A stretch of 17,196 nt of DNA from CAG-533 sp963645165. Lineage in GTDB: Bacteria > Bacillota_I > Bacilli_A > RF39 > UBA660. Below, one piece after another: positions 1 through 6,911 of the stretch. The translations under genes were made by a program, and so were the position numbers. The notes under the pieces were generated by a model, which saw nothing but the letters and a program-made list of their open reading frames with translations, did no database searches and was not told the DNA's origin. The DNA lies in assembly GCA_963645165.1 (NCBI GenBank), contig CAVIQT010000025.1, forward strand, positions 1 to 17,196. The letters run 5' to 3'. The number at the start of each line of letters is the position of its first letter. Position 1 is the first letter of the stretch.

Positions 1-97
1 TTTTTCTTACCCTTAAATAAGCATAAGTTATCCCAGATAGGGATATTAGTAAACCCACTATAGTAAGTATAATTAGTACATATTTATTCTTCTTCAT
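1..97 (-). CDS. N-terminus of an exported or membrane-anchored protein (partial)
   Basis: An ATG at 97-95 opens a frame that runs off the left edge after 32 codons. It is preceded by a good ribosome site (AAAGGTGA, about 110-117). The translation starts MKKNKY, then has a hydrophobic stretch (about residues 6-22) and a short segment GITYAYL. This is a signal peptide or N-terminal anchor. The ending of the hydrophobic segment in ITYAY resembles the leader of SipW/TasA/camelysin-type surface proteins, but 32 residues are too few to name a family. Its promoter (-35 TTGACA, -10 TAAAAT) is unusual in having seven G in the spacer. It is divergent from the small RNA at 226-345. Confidence 0.7.
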   Translation of the reverse strand, partial: MKKNKYVLIILTIVGLLISLSGITYAYLRVRK

Positions 98-126
98 AAT
101 AGAAAATCACCTTTATTTTCTATTTA

Positions 127-153
127 ATTTTACTAATTGCCCCCCCATGTCAA
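127..153 (-). promoter_or_regulatory. Promoter with a G7 tract in the spacer
   Basis: On the minus strand a perfect -35 TTGACA (153-148) and a -10 TAAAAT (132-127) are separated by only 15 nt, of which seven are consecutive G (C at 140-146 on the plus strand). Such a G run is striking in DNA this AT-rich. The spacer is shorter than the usual 17 nt, so gain of one or two G would bring it towards the optimum. The promoter faces the surface-type gene at 97-1. Confidence 0.5.
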
Positions 154-194
154 GTTAACGTTTATTTCTCTATATTTCTATCATTTTAACTTGA
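150..194. repeat. 9-bp inverted repeat shared by two divergent -35 elements
   Basis: TCAAGTTAA (150-158) is perfectly inverted as TTAACTTGA (186-194). Each arm overlaps the -35 element of one of two divergent promoters: TTGACA (153-148, minus) and TTGATT (191-196, plus). It may be an operator, or simply the same extended -35 used twice. Confidence 0.5.
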
Positions 195-220
195 TTTTTG
201 GTTTGCCACAGTGTTAAAAT
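191..220 (+). promoter_or_regulatory. Promoter of the putative small RNA
   Basis: -35 TTGATT (191-196) and -10 TAAAAT (215-220) are separated by 18 nt, predicting a start near 226. No open frame follows on this strand, only the hairpins and terminator described for 226-345. Confidence 0.55.
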
Positions 221-225
221 AAGCA

Positions 226-345
226 TGTAAGCAAAGAAATTTGCATAAAATAAAATGGGAAGCCTTAAACTATTTCGTTTGAGTACTTGCCAAATGTGGT
301 TTGTTTAAGTACCCAATCTATAAAGATTAGGTACTCTTTTTATTT
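226..345 (+). ncRNA. Putative structured small RNA, about 120 nt
   Basis: This stretch has a promoter, several hairpins and a strong terminator but no plausible reading frame. Hairpins visible by eye are GCAAA-GAAA-TTTGC (230-243), a 7-bp stem at 264-270/277-283 with loop TATTTC, and the terminator at 308-335. The segment GTACTT (283-288) can also pair with AAGTAC (307-312), which would break the terminator stem, so two mutually exclusive folds are possible. No gene lies downstream on this strand, so a riboswitch controlling a plus-strand gene is unlikely. It matches no RNA family I can name with confidence. The piece GAAGCCTTAAA recalls a stretch of 6S RNA, but the length and missing closing stem argue against that. 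Confidence 0.5.
308..345 (+). terminator. Intrinsic terminator of the small RNA
   Basis: A 12-bp stem with one mismatch (308-319 with 324-335, loop ATAA) is followed by CTTTTTATTT. Confidence 0.8.
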
Positions 346-402
346 AATATTTATTTTTATAATTTCTAATTTACCTAGTATTTTGCCGGTTATTTTTAAT
401 AA

Positions 403-433
403 CAAAAAAATTCTGATTTCAATATCTCAGAAT
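403..433 (-). terminator. Terminator downstream of the interrupted sigma gene
   Basis: On the minus strand ATTCTGA (433-427) pairs with TCAGAAT (416-410) around a 10-nt loop and is followed by a run of U. The downstream TGA (421-419) lies inside the loop, so the transcript ends with the second half of the gene and not with the internal TAA. Confidence 0.75.
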
Positions 434-904
434 CTCTTTAATTAGATTTAATATTTTATTATGTTTTTTAGCAATGCAACTTTGAGCACAATTAATTATC
501 TTTACTAAACTCTTTTGAGATATTTTTTTAGTTTTAATACCATATAAACTACATATAATAAAGTTATTATCATTACTTATATTATTTAATGAGTTTTCTA
601 ATTCTTCTTTTGATGGAATAATATCAAGTAAATATAAATCATCTTTTATTTGTAAATCTAATTATTCTTCATTAAAAATTTTCTTTTTAAATATATCTTT
701 ATACTTATTATAAATATATCTTGACGCATATGTTATAAATTTAACATTATTATCATCTTTATATGTATCATATGCTTGTATTAAAGCTACCATACCATCA
801 TGAAAATAATCTTCTTCATAGTCTCGATTATAATTATAATTTCTATAATTAGATAATATTTTATATACTAAGTTTTGGTAATTTAAGATAGTTTCTTCTC
901 TCAA
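419..904 (-). pseudogene. Sigma-70-like factor interrupted by one in-frame TAA
   Basis: The gene starts at a TTG (904-902) with a clear ribosome site (AGGGGA, 5 nt upstream); the same frame is closed upstream by a TAG. The first 80 codons encode sigma region 2: EEDYFHDGMVALIQAYDTY (residues 30-48) and VKFITYASRYI (54-64) are the core-binding and -10 recognition helices. A TAA at 664-662 then ends the frame. The same frame continues for 80 more sense codons to a TGA at 421-419. That half contains KKISQKSLVKI and SCIAKKHNKIL, which resemble the helix-turn-helix of sigma region 4. A terminator (410-433) overlaps only the second stop. The layout reads as one roughly 161-residue alternative sigma factor broken by a single nonsense codon. 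A base error, a recent nonsense mutation or stop readthrough are all possible. The region-2 half could still be made as an 80-residue protein. Confidence 0.7.
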
Positions 905-1425
905 ACTAATCCCCTATCTTAAACTATAAATATCTCTTACATAATATATTTAATCTAATTTTTAATAATAATTTTCCTTTATTTTAGGTAATAACCCGGT
1001 CCACACCACCTTTTCTTTCTATTTTTTAGTATTATTTTTAAAGCAGGATAAAAAAATTGATAACATATTCTTATTTTTTTCAATAAATAAATGACAAGTA
1101 ATACCACAAAATCTTATTTTGCACTTGCAAAATTAACTATAAATTATGAAAGAATTCATCCATAAAGCTTTTTTTATACTTTATTTTCCTAGTAAAATTC
1201 AATCCATAGAACAATCCAAATTACTACCATACTAGTAAAAACTATGAATGAATAAGGGCATATTATATTTTTACGAACACCTCTCTTCCATCAAAGAAAA
1301 AAGCACTAATACAAAAACATAAAAGTCTGTACTAGCACTTTCTATTCTTTATTTAATTTTAATATTTGTTTATTCATTTGTTAAATCATCGTCCACACTT
1401 GTATGGGTATAATTTTTACTTAAAA
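905..1425. other. Gene-free stretch with no convincing reading frame
   Basis: I see no supported gene here. The stretch holds a GC-rich island (about 987-1010) roughly 90 bases upstream of the sigma start, a palindrome TTTTGCACTTGCAAAA (about 1117-1132), and a minus-strand hairpin at 1300-1341. A 33-codon stop-to-stop frame (1290-1192, minus) reads as a hydrophobic peptide ending VVIWIVLWIEFY but has no usable start or ribosome site. It could be the remains of a membrane protein. Confidence 0.5.
1296..1341 (-). terminator. Long hairpin with U-run, second terminator after the M23 gene
   Basis: On the minus strand a 14-bp stem (1341-1328 with 1313-1300) contains three G-U pairs and a 14-nt loop, then a U-run. 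The wobbles pair only in the minus-strand RNA; on the plus strand they would be A-C mismatches. This fixes the strand. It lies about 85 nt beyond the first terminator of the ftsE operon. Confidence 0.6.
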
Positions 1426-1450
1426 AACTTACGATTATCTTTCGTAAGTT
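1421..1450 (-). terminator. Terminator of the ftsE-ftsX-M23 operon
   Basis: A perfect 9-bp stem (AACTTACGA with TCGTAAGTT; 1450-1442 and 1434-1426, loop 7 nt) begins at the last base of the stop codon and is followed by TTTT on the minus strand. Confidence 0.85.
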
Positions 1451-2652
1451 TATCTTGAATACCAATATGTATATTTATTAGGTAATTTTAATATCTGCTG
1501 TGGATCTAAAGTCTTAGCTAAGAATGTACTATAACTTGAATATGTACTTCCATACCATCCTTCCGCTATTGTAAAGTGTAAATGTGCCCCCGTTGAGCAA
1601 CTTTCCCAGCTTGATGTCTTACTTCCTCCACCAACACCACCTATTACAGTATTACTTGTAACAGAATCACCTACTTTAACATTTATACTAAGTAAATGTA
1701 AATAAGCAGTAGTATACTTCTTACCATTTATCGTATGATAAATATATACTTGCCTTCCTCCACAAGTTTTCTTAGAAGTATTACTTATAATCATACCTAC
1801 TTTACCATTAGCAGCCGCATATACATTAGTGCCCTCTTTATTACCACCTATATCAGTTCCAGAATGAAACTTAGAATAACCATATATTGGATGTATGCGA
1901 TATCCATAATAACTAGTAATAGTCCCTTTAACTAAAGGTTTCCTAAAACCAGTATCACCTTTAACATTAACACAATCATCTAAATTTTCATCTTCTTTAC
2001 AACCTAAACTAGTATAATAATTAATTAATTCACTAGTAGCATCTATCTCATCTTGAATATCCATAGTAATTTCAGTTATCTCTGATAAATCATTATTTAA
2101 TGAACTTATACTTTTCTCTAGTGAAGCAATATTATTATTTAATTCTACTTCTTTAGCTTCTAATTCTTTTTGTAATTCTTCATTTTTAGTTATTTTTTCT
2201 TTCCAAGAATCTATTTGTTCATCTTTAAAATTTATTAATTGTTCTAATACTCCATAACGATATATTAAATCTGCATAACTAGTTGCATTAAATAAATATT
2301 CTAAGTAAATATTATCACTTTTAGATTGCTGATATTGATTTAATAATTCTTTAATTGATTCTTTACCTTTAGAAATATCAAAAGTTAATTCCTCTATTTC
2401 TTTTTTAGCCTCTTCTATCTTAGTACGTCCTTCATCAATCGCATTTTTAGATGAATATATATTATTTTGAGCACTACTTATTTGTGATTTAGTACTACTT
2501 TTTTTAGCATCTTGCGCACTTTTTTGTTTCTTTAAATTACTTAATGCTGTGCGCAGTTCTGCAAGAGTCTTAGCATCAGTTGAAGCATATACAAAACTAC
2601 TACCACTAAACATAATAATTAATGCAAATATAATAATCTTAATTTTTCTCAT
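1450..2652 (-). CDS. Secreted coiled-coil M23 (LytM) endopeptidase, EnvC-like partner of FtsEX
   Basis: The 400-residue protein has a signal peptide (1-23, ending SFVYAS), a long coiled coil (about 28-212) and a C-terminal M23 peptidase domain (about 240-388). The peptidase motifs are intact: HSGTD gives H263 and D267, AYLHL gives H319, and AHLHF gives H357 and H359, so the zinc site and catalytic histidines are all present. Four cysteines (218, 227, 297, 352) could form disulfides. The ATG overlaps the ftsX stop (ATGA), so the gene is translationally coupled to the FtsEX transporter. In other bacteria FtsEX transmits ATP hydrolysis to a coiled-coil periplasmic partner (EnvC, PcsB, RipC) to allow peptidoglycan cleavage at the septum. 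This protein is the obvious partner here. Unlike E. coli EnvC, whose LytM domain is degenerate and activates amidases, it should cut peptidoglycan itself. Confidence 0.9.
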   Translation of the reverse strand: MRKIKIIIFALIIMFSGSSFVYASTDAKTLAELRTALSNLKKQKSAQDAKKSSTKSQISSAQNNIYSSKNAIDEGRTKIEEAKKEIEELTFDISKGKESIKELLNQYQQSKSDNIYLEYLFNATSYADLIYRYGVLEQLINFKDEQIDSWKEKITKNEELQKELEAKEVELNNNIASLEKSISSLNNDLSEITEITMDIQDEIDATSELINYYTSLGCKEDENLDDCVNVKGDTGFRKPLVKGTITSYYGYRIHPIYGYSKFHSGTDIGGNKEGTNVYAAANGKVGMIISNTSKKTCGGRQVYIYHTINGKKYTTAYLHLLSINVKVGDSVTSNTVIGGVGGGSKTSSWESCSTGAHLHFTIAEGWYGSTYSSYSTFLAKTLDPQQILKLPNKYTYWYSR

Positions 2653-3557
2653 ATTGTTAAATACTTTCTAACTGCTTTTACAGATGCTAGCATCCCAACA
2701 ACAGTCCCTATTAAAGCTAAATATAATGATATTCTATAAATAATAGTTCCAGGTGCTGATAATTTAATTAAACTCATAAAATTAGATGGTGATGAAATAG
2801 TTAACTCATTATAAGCAAAAGTATAACCAAATATAGTAACTAAAATAGGAATAATAGAACCAAATAAACCAATTAAAAAACCTTCAATTAAAAATGGTAA
2901 TTTTATAACAGTATTACTAGTCCCTACTAATCTCATAATATCTATTTCATTTTTACGACTAAAAATAGTTATTTTAATAGTATTATTTATTAAGAAAGTA
3001 GTTACTAATATAAGTCCAATAACTAATATAATAGTTCCTTTTCTTACTACATCAAACACTTTAATCATATAATTAACACTATCTTCACCATATTTTACTT
3101 TTTCAACTTTATCTAAATTCTTAATCGTAGTAGCAGTTTCATTAATATCTTTAATATCATCTACTTCTATAACATAAGAATCTTGAAATGGATTTTCATC
3201 TTCTCCAAAAGCATCAAGTAATTTAGAAAAATCATCATTTTCTTTTTGTATTTCTTCTTTTACTTCTTCTTTTGATTTAAATACAACAGTTTTTATATTA
3301 TCTATTTTATTTAATTTTTCAGTTAATGCTGTAAGTTCTTCATCTGTTACTGATTTTGAAATAAATACGGAAATAGTCATTTCTTTCTCTATATCTTTAG
3401 TAATATTATTTACATTATAGGATATTAAAAAACCAATTGTCACTAACACTAAAGTAATTATTGTACAAGTTATAGATGCCATACTTAAAGAAAAATTACG
3501 AATTATACTTTTTCCCGCATTAGCAATACTTCTACCAATTATTCTAAATATTCTCAT
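2649..3557 (-). CDS. ftsX: Cell division ABC transporter permease FtsX
   Basis: The 302-residue protein has the FtsX layout: a cytoplasmic N-terminus, TM1 (about 25-48), a large outer loop (50-165), then TM2 (174-194), TM3 (222-248) and TM4 (272-294). The sequence between TM2 and TM3 (SRKNEIDIMRLVGTSNTVI) is the typical FtsX coupling region. FtsX does not transport a known substrate; it passes the ATPase state of FtsE to an extracellular wall hydrolase, here most likely the M23 protein encoded next. The start lies 14 nt inside the end of ftsE, with AAAGGAAG upstream of the ATG, and the TGA stop overlaps the next ATG. This arrangement shows a tightly coupled three-gene operon. Confidence 0.95.
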   Translation of the reverse strand: MRIFRIIGRSIANAGKSIIRNFSLSMASITCTIITLVLVTIGFLISYNVNNITKDIEKEMTISVFISKSVTDEELTALTEKLNKIDNIKTVVFKSKEEVKEEIQKENDDFSKLLDAFGEDENPFQDSYVIEVDDIKDINETATTIKNLDKVEKVKYGEDSVNYMIKVFDVVRKGTIILVIGLILVTTFLINNTIKITIFSRKNEIDIMRLVGTSNTVIKLPFLIEGFLIGLFGSIIPILVTIFGYTFAYNELTISSPSNFMSLIKLSAPGTIIYRISLYLALIGTVVGMLASVKAVRKYLTI

Positions 3558-4245
3558 TTACTTTATAACTTCCTTTCAAGTAATCGCCATCTATAATTCC
3601 ATTTTTGACAACTACTACTCTTTTTTTCATACGGTTTACGATATCTTTATCATGGGTAGCCATTACCACAGTCGTACCTAGTTCCTTATTAATTTTATCA
3701 ATAACATCCATAATTTCTTTTGAAGTATCAGGATCTAAATTCCCAGTAGGTTCATCACAAAGTAATAATTTAGGTTTATTTACAATAGCGCGAGCTATAC
3801 ATACTCTTTGCTGCTCCCCACCAGATAATTCATGAGGAAAACTTCTAGTCTTATCTGATAAACCAACTTGCTCTAAAGCAGATAATACAAGAGGTCTAAT
3901 TTCTTTAGAAGATAAACCATAACTTTCTAAAGGATAAGCAACATTTTCATATGCAGTTAGTTTAGGTAATAATTTATAATCTTGAAATACAATACCTATT
4001 TTTCTTCTTAATTTATATATTTTACTATTTCTTAGTTTAACTACATTTACACCACCAACAGTTACACTACCTTTAGTAGGTTTTTCTTCTCGATATAAAA
4101 GTTTAATAAGCGTAGATTTACCACTAGCAGTGTGTCCGATAACAAAAACAAAATCGCCTTTTTTAATGCGAAGATTAACTCCTGCTAAAGCGGTTACACC
4201 ATTTTTATAAACTTTATATGTATCTTTAAATTCTATAAATTCCAT
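3544..4245 (-). CDS. ftsE: Cell division ATP-binding protein FtsE
   Basis: The 233-residue ABC ATPase contains Walker A GHTASGKST (37-45), Q-loop Q88, signature LSGGEQQR (140-147), Walker B LLLCDEP (160-166, catalytic E165), D-loop GNLD and H-loop H198. Length and adjacency to ftsX identify it as FtsE rather than a generic importer ATPase. The P-loop has His-Thr where Pro-Ser is common but still fits GxxxxGK[ST]. The ATG follows AAGGTGG at good spacing. It is the first gene of the operon and is preceded by an extended -10 promoter at 4279-4271. Confidence 0.95.
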   Translation of the reverse strand: MEFIEFKDTYKVYKNGVTALAGVNLRIKKGDFVFVIGHTASGKSTLIKLLYREEKPTKGSVTVGGVNVVKLRNSKIYKLRRKIGIVFQDYKLLPKLTAYENVAYPLESYGLSSKEIRPLVLSALEQVGLSDKTRSFPHELSGGEQQRVCIARAIVNKPKLLLCDEPTGNLDPDTSKEIMDVIDKINKELGTTVVMATHDKDIVNRMKKRVVVVKNGIIDGDYLKGSYKVNENI

Positions 4246-4270
4246 TATTACATACCACCTTATAATACTG

Positions 4271-4279
4271 ATTATATCA
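4271..4279 (-). promoter_or_regulatory. Extended -10 promoter of ftsE
   Basis: TGATATAAT (4279-4271) is a perfect extended -10. No good -35 is seen 17 nt upstream, as expected for extended -10 promoters. The predicted start leaves a leader of about 20 nt before ftsE. Confidence 0.5.
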
Positions 4280-4391
4280 CAAAATCAATTTAATTTTTTA
4301 CCAATATATGGATTTGACAATTATTAGGAAGTATTTTACATTAGCAAATATAACAATTATTTTTTATTATTATAAAAGATCTACATAAAAT

Positions 4392-4417
4392 AAAAAAATC
4401 CCTAAAATAAAGGGATT
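4392..4417 (-). terminator. Terminator downstream of tRNA-Arg
   Basis: AATCCCT (4417-4411) pairs with AGGGATT (4403-4397) around a 7-nt loop and is followed by a U-run on the minus strand. Confidence 0.85.
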
Positions 4418-4427
4418 AATTTTTAAG

Positions 4428-4504
4428 TGGTGTCTCCGACGTGATTCGAACACGTGACCCTACGCTTAGAAGGCGTATGCTCTATCCAGCTGAGCTACGG
4501 AGAC
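4428..4504 (-). tRNA. tRNA-Arg (UCU)
   Basis: A complete 77-nt cloverleaf with encoded CCA is present. The acceptor GTCTCCG pairs with CGGAGAC, the T-loop is GTTCGAATC, and the anticodon stem TACGC/GCGTA holds loop CTTCTAA, so the anticodon is UCU and reads AGA/AGG. It is a single-gene unit with its own promoter and terminator. Confidence 0.95.
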
Positions 4505-4523
4505 AAATCAACTGAACAAATTG

Positions 4524-4552
4524 ATTATATAATATTTTATCAAGATATTCAA
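4524..4552 (-). promoter_or_regulatory. Promoter of tRNA-Arg
   Basis: -35 TTGAAT (4552-4547), 17-nt spacer, -10 TATAAT (4529-4524), about 20 nt upstream of the tRNA. Confidence 0.75.
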
Positions 4553-4560
4553 GAAGATAT

Positions 4561-5565
4561 TTAAAATATATCCATATATTTTTGATATTTACTAATTAAA
4601 CCTACATGATTTTTAGTAAAAGAAGGCTTTATTTGAAAAATACCTGGATATGAATTACCCTCTATAATAACTGGTCCATCATTACTTATTGCAACATCCC
4701 ATCCAACATATCTAACTTTAGAAACCACCTTAGCAGATTCTTTTACCATTAAAACTGCCTCCTTATACATAGGAACTTTAAACCCAACTATTTTAGTATT
4801 AGTTAAAGGATGAACTTTATAATAATGATCTTCTTGATCAATCGCCGGCACTATAACTTTACCTTCATCATCTAAAAAAGTATACATACTACCACTACTA
4901 AAATTATCAGTTACACCCCCATTACCTATTTTAAATATACTATTTAGTATAACTACATCCCCCTCATCAGTAATAAAAGTAAATAACCTTAAAGTATTAA
5001 CTGAAGTACTATATAATTTATTTATATCATCATTTTGTTTAATACATTCCTCACATAAAATACTTTTAGAATTTAATATATCTTCATATAACTTATCCTT
5101 ATCAGTATCCTTATCAATAACATATTTACTAATTCCATGCCCACCAGAACCATCTACTGGCTTACAAATAATATCTTTATGTTTACTTATAAACTTAATA
5201 AATTCATCCTTATTATTTCCATTTATAACAATATAATCTCTTTTTAAATATTCTTTAAATATTTCATTAAACACTTCTTTATTATCAAACTTATAAAATT
5301 CCCTAGAATCATTATAAGTCTTAATAATTAAATTATTTTTAGTTCTAGTTAAATAAGTTTTTCTTTCCTTATTAGATAAATTATAAAATTCAAATTCCTG
5401 ATAATCATAATAACCAGCCCCATATTTAATTCCACAATAAATAATATCTATTAAAATAAAAAAAGATAACTTATGCTCCTTTTTAGCAATCTTTCTAGCT
5501 ATTTTAAACATATTTTTAACATTTAAAGATTTTATACATCTTAAAATATACTTTATTTTATTCAC
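4561..5565 (-). CDS. ATP-grasp protein of the sugar-transfer-associated type
   Basis: The product has an N-terminal helical region, then an ATP-grasp fold. Visible motifs, numbered from the GTG at 5565, are the phosphate loop CKPVDGSGGHGI (about 134-145), STSVNTLRLFTF (about 186-197) and the metal/ATP-binding end GWDVAISNDGPVIIEGNSYPG (about 288-308, written here with its key D, E and N). These match the ATPgrasp_ST (alpha-L-glutamate ligase-related) family, which often sits in surface-polymer loci; the substrate is unknown. I prefer the GTG at 5565 because GGTGAT lies 4 nt before it. A GTG four codons upstream (5577) has no comparable ribosome site. It is the last gene of the spoIIP unit, about 30 nt after its neighbour, and no terminator is visible before the tRNA-Arg promoter. 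Confidence 0.85.
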   Translation of the reverse strand: MNKIKYILRCIKSLNVKNMFKIARKIAKKEHKLSFFILIDIIYCGIKYGAGYYDYQEFEFYNLSNKERKTYLTRTKNNLIIKTYNDSREFYKFDNKEVFNEIFKEYLKRDYIVINGNNKDEFIKFISKHKDIICKPVDGSGGHGISKYVIDKDTDKDKLYEDILNSKSILCEECIKQNDDINKLYSTSVNTLRLFTFITDEGDVVILNSIFKIGNGGVTDNFSSGSMYTFLDDEGKVIVPAIDQEDHYYKVHPLTNTKIVGFKVPMYKEAVLMVKESAKVVSKVRYVGWDVAISNDGPVIIEGNSYPGIFQIKPSFTKNHVGLISKYQKYMDIF

Positions 5566-5597
5566 GATAATCACCAAACTAATCTTAACATAGTTTA

Positions 5598-5933
5598 TTA
5601 ACTAAATAAAGTCTTTAAAAACTTAATTAAATATCTTACTCCATCATTAAGAAGTATATCAATAAAATTACTTATATTATATCCTGCTTTAGATGATAAA
5701 CACTTATAATCATCATTATTATTTTGAATATAATCTTTAATATCAACACTTTTCCCACTAGCTATATCTTCTTCAAATGCTTTAATTGCATCTTTAGTTA
5801 AAGAAGTTTTACTAGATACCTTCTTTTCATAATAACCCGTATAAGAAGCAAAATATAAAAGTCCAAATAAAATAACTAAAAAAGTAAAAATAAACTTAAA
5901 TCTCTTTCTTGCTTTACTTTGATTAGTTTCCAT
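5598..5933 (-). CDS. Small single-pass membrane protein, YqxA-like by position
   Basis: The 111-residue protein has a basic N-terminus (KARKRFK), one membrane segment (about 13-33), a polar middle and a C-terminal amphipathic helix region (about 86-110, DGVRYLIKFLKTLF). Its start codon overlaps the spoIIP stop as TAATG. The ribosome site GGAGGAG is formed by the last Gly-Gly-Val codons of spoIIP, so the two are translationally coupled. In Bacillus subtilis the gene after spoIIP is yqxA, a protein of the same size and layout; the function of YqxA is not known to me. The link rests on position and architecture, not on clear sequence identity. Confidence 0.6.
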   Translation of the reverse strand: METNQSKARKRFKFIFTFLVILFGLLYFASYTGYYEKKVSSKTSLTKDAIKAFEEDIASGKSVDIKDYIQNNNDDYKCLSSKAGYNISNFIDILLNDGVRYLIKFLKTLFS

Positions 5934-6859
5934 TAAACTCCTCCAATTACATGAGCAAAAGCATCCGCTAGAGCAATAACACTATTATTAACTTCAGCAA
6001 TAGTGTTTTCTACTCCTCCTATTTCTACTAATAAAGTATTCTCATGAAAGTTTTGATTATACTCACTTCTCTTACCATAAAAAACATCACGCATTAATCC
6101 CTCATAATTATTTTTTAAATACTCATTTAATTTTAACGCTAAAGCCTCATTCTTCTCATAATTTTCATGATTCATACCAACTACAAACATCATCCTTGCA
6201 TATTTCTTATCATTTATAGTAGTAGTTAAAGAAACACTATCACGATGTAAATCTATAAAATAATTTAAACTAGGATACTTTTTAACACTTTCTTCTAACC
6301 ATAACATACTAGCATAATATGATTCATTATATTTCCAATTATTACGATTTAAAACATCTTTAATATTTTCATCTTCAACAACGGAATTAATATTATAATT
6401 TAAAAGTGACTTTTTTAACATATTAGATGCCATATAAACAGTAGGTGTAATATTATAAACAGATAAAGTATCCGCATTATATTCCTCAGTTTGATGAGTA
6501 TTATAAATATAAATAATTGGTTTACTTTCTTCTTTAATAACATTTTCTGTTTTCTCTTCTATCTTAATATTTTCATTAGTATTACTTATACTAGCATTAC
6601 TAAAAGTCATTCTTAATAAGCTTTCTGGACTTTTTAAATTAAAATTAATAATATCATATAAAGAAAGATTACCAATTAAATTATTAGTACTAAGAGCAAG
6701 TAATTCATTAACCTTATAAGATGAATTTTTTAAAGTAAAATTTTTAAACAAATACTTAATAGTAACTATAAAAGATAATATAATAATAAAAATACATATA
6801 ATAACCTTTAAAATACTATTATTAATAATTCTTTTTCTTGCTATAAACATTTTTTTCAC
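5933..6859 (-). CDS. spoIIP: Stage II sporulation protein P (peptidoglycan hydrolase)
   Basis: The 308-residue protein has an N-terminal membrane anchor (about 17-37), a short stalk and a SpoIIP amidase domain (about 113-305). Conserved active-site segments are YNTHQTEEY (119-127, H122 and E125/126), DLHRDS (203-208, H205), GMNHENY (H231) and LLVEIGGVENT (276-286, E279). SpoIIP works with SpoIID and SpoIIM to degrade septal peptidoglycan during forespore engulfment. It is somewhat shorter than the B. subtilis protein (about 400), mostly in the region between anchor and catalytic domain. The start is the GTG at 6859, placed 6 nt after AAGGTGA; an ATG three codons later is too far from it. It is the first gene of a spoIIP/YqxA-like/ATP-grasp unit. 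Confidence 0.93.
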   Translation of the reverse strand: MKKMFIARKRIINNSILKVIICIFIIILSFIVTIKYLFKNFTLKNSSYKVNELLALSTNNLIGNLSLYDIINFNLKSPESLLRMTFSNASISNTNENIKIEEKTENVIKEESKPIIYIYNTHQTEEYNADTLSVYNITPTVYMASNMLKKSLLNYNINSVVEDENIKDVLNRNNWKYNESYYASMLWLEESVKKYPSLNYFIDLHRDSVSLTTTINDKKYARMMFVVGMNHENYEKNEALALKLNEYLKNNYEGLMRDVFYGKRSEYNQNFHENTLLVEIGGVENTIAEVNNSVIALADAFAHVIGGV

Positions 6860-6878
6860 TAGAAATCACCTTAATAGT

Positions 6879-6911
6879 AATATATAATTTATAAATTAAA
6901 AAATATGTCAA
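6879..6911 (-). promoter_or_regulatory. Candidate promoter of spoIIP
   Basis: A perfect TTGACA (6911-6906) overlaps the end of the smc terminator U-run. AT-rich -10-like sequences (TTATAT, TATATA) lie 18-19 nt beyond it. A spore-specific sigma E promoter is not obvious. Confidence 0.35.

Noticed and set aside
207..300. tracrRNA or 6S RNA identity for the small RNA
   Set aside because: TTAAAATAAG and GAAGCCTTAAA recall pieces of tracrRNA and 6S RNA. However, there is no CRISPR array or cas gene in the window, the first piece lies in the promoter rather than the transcript, and the transcript is too short and lacks the closing stem of 6S.
419..904. Alternative genetic code as explanation for the in-frame stop
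   Set aside because: TAA ends many intact genes here, and TGA ends ftsX, yidD, rimM and rnc at ATGA overlaps, so neither is generally reassigned.
984..1014. T-box-like sequence upstream of the sigma gene (minus strand)
   Set aside because: GGTGG followed by ACCGGG resembles the T-box core, but no specifier stem, terminator or aminoacyl-tRNA-related gene accompanies it.
1091..1165. 24-codon plus-strand frame starting MTSNTTKSYF
   Set aside because: No ribosome site or convincing promoter, and too short to support.
1342..1420. Short minus-strand peptide QILKLNK resembling the end of the M23 protein (QILKLPNK)
   Set aside because: Only about eight residues agree in AT-rich DNA between two terminators; chance is sufficient.
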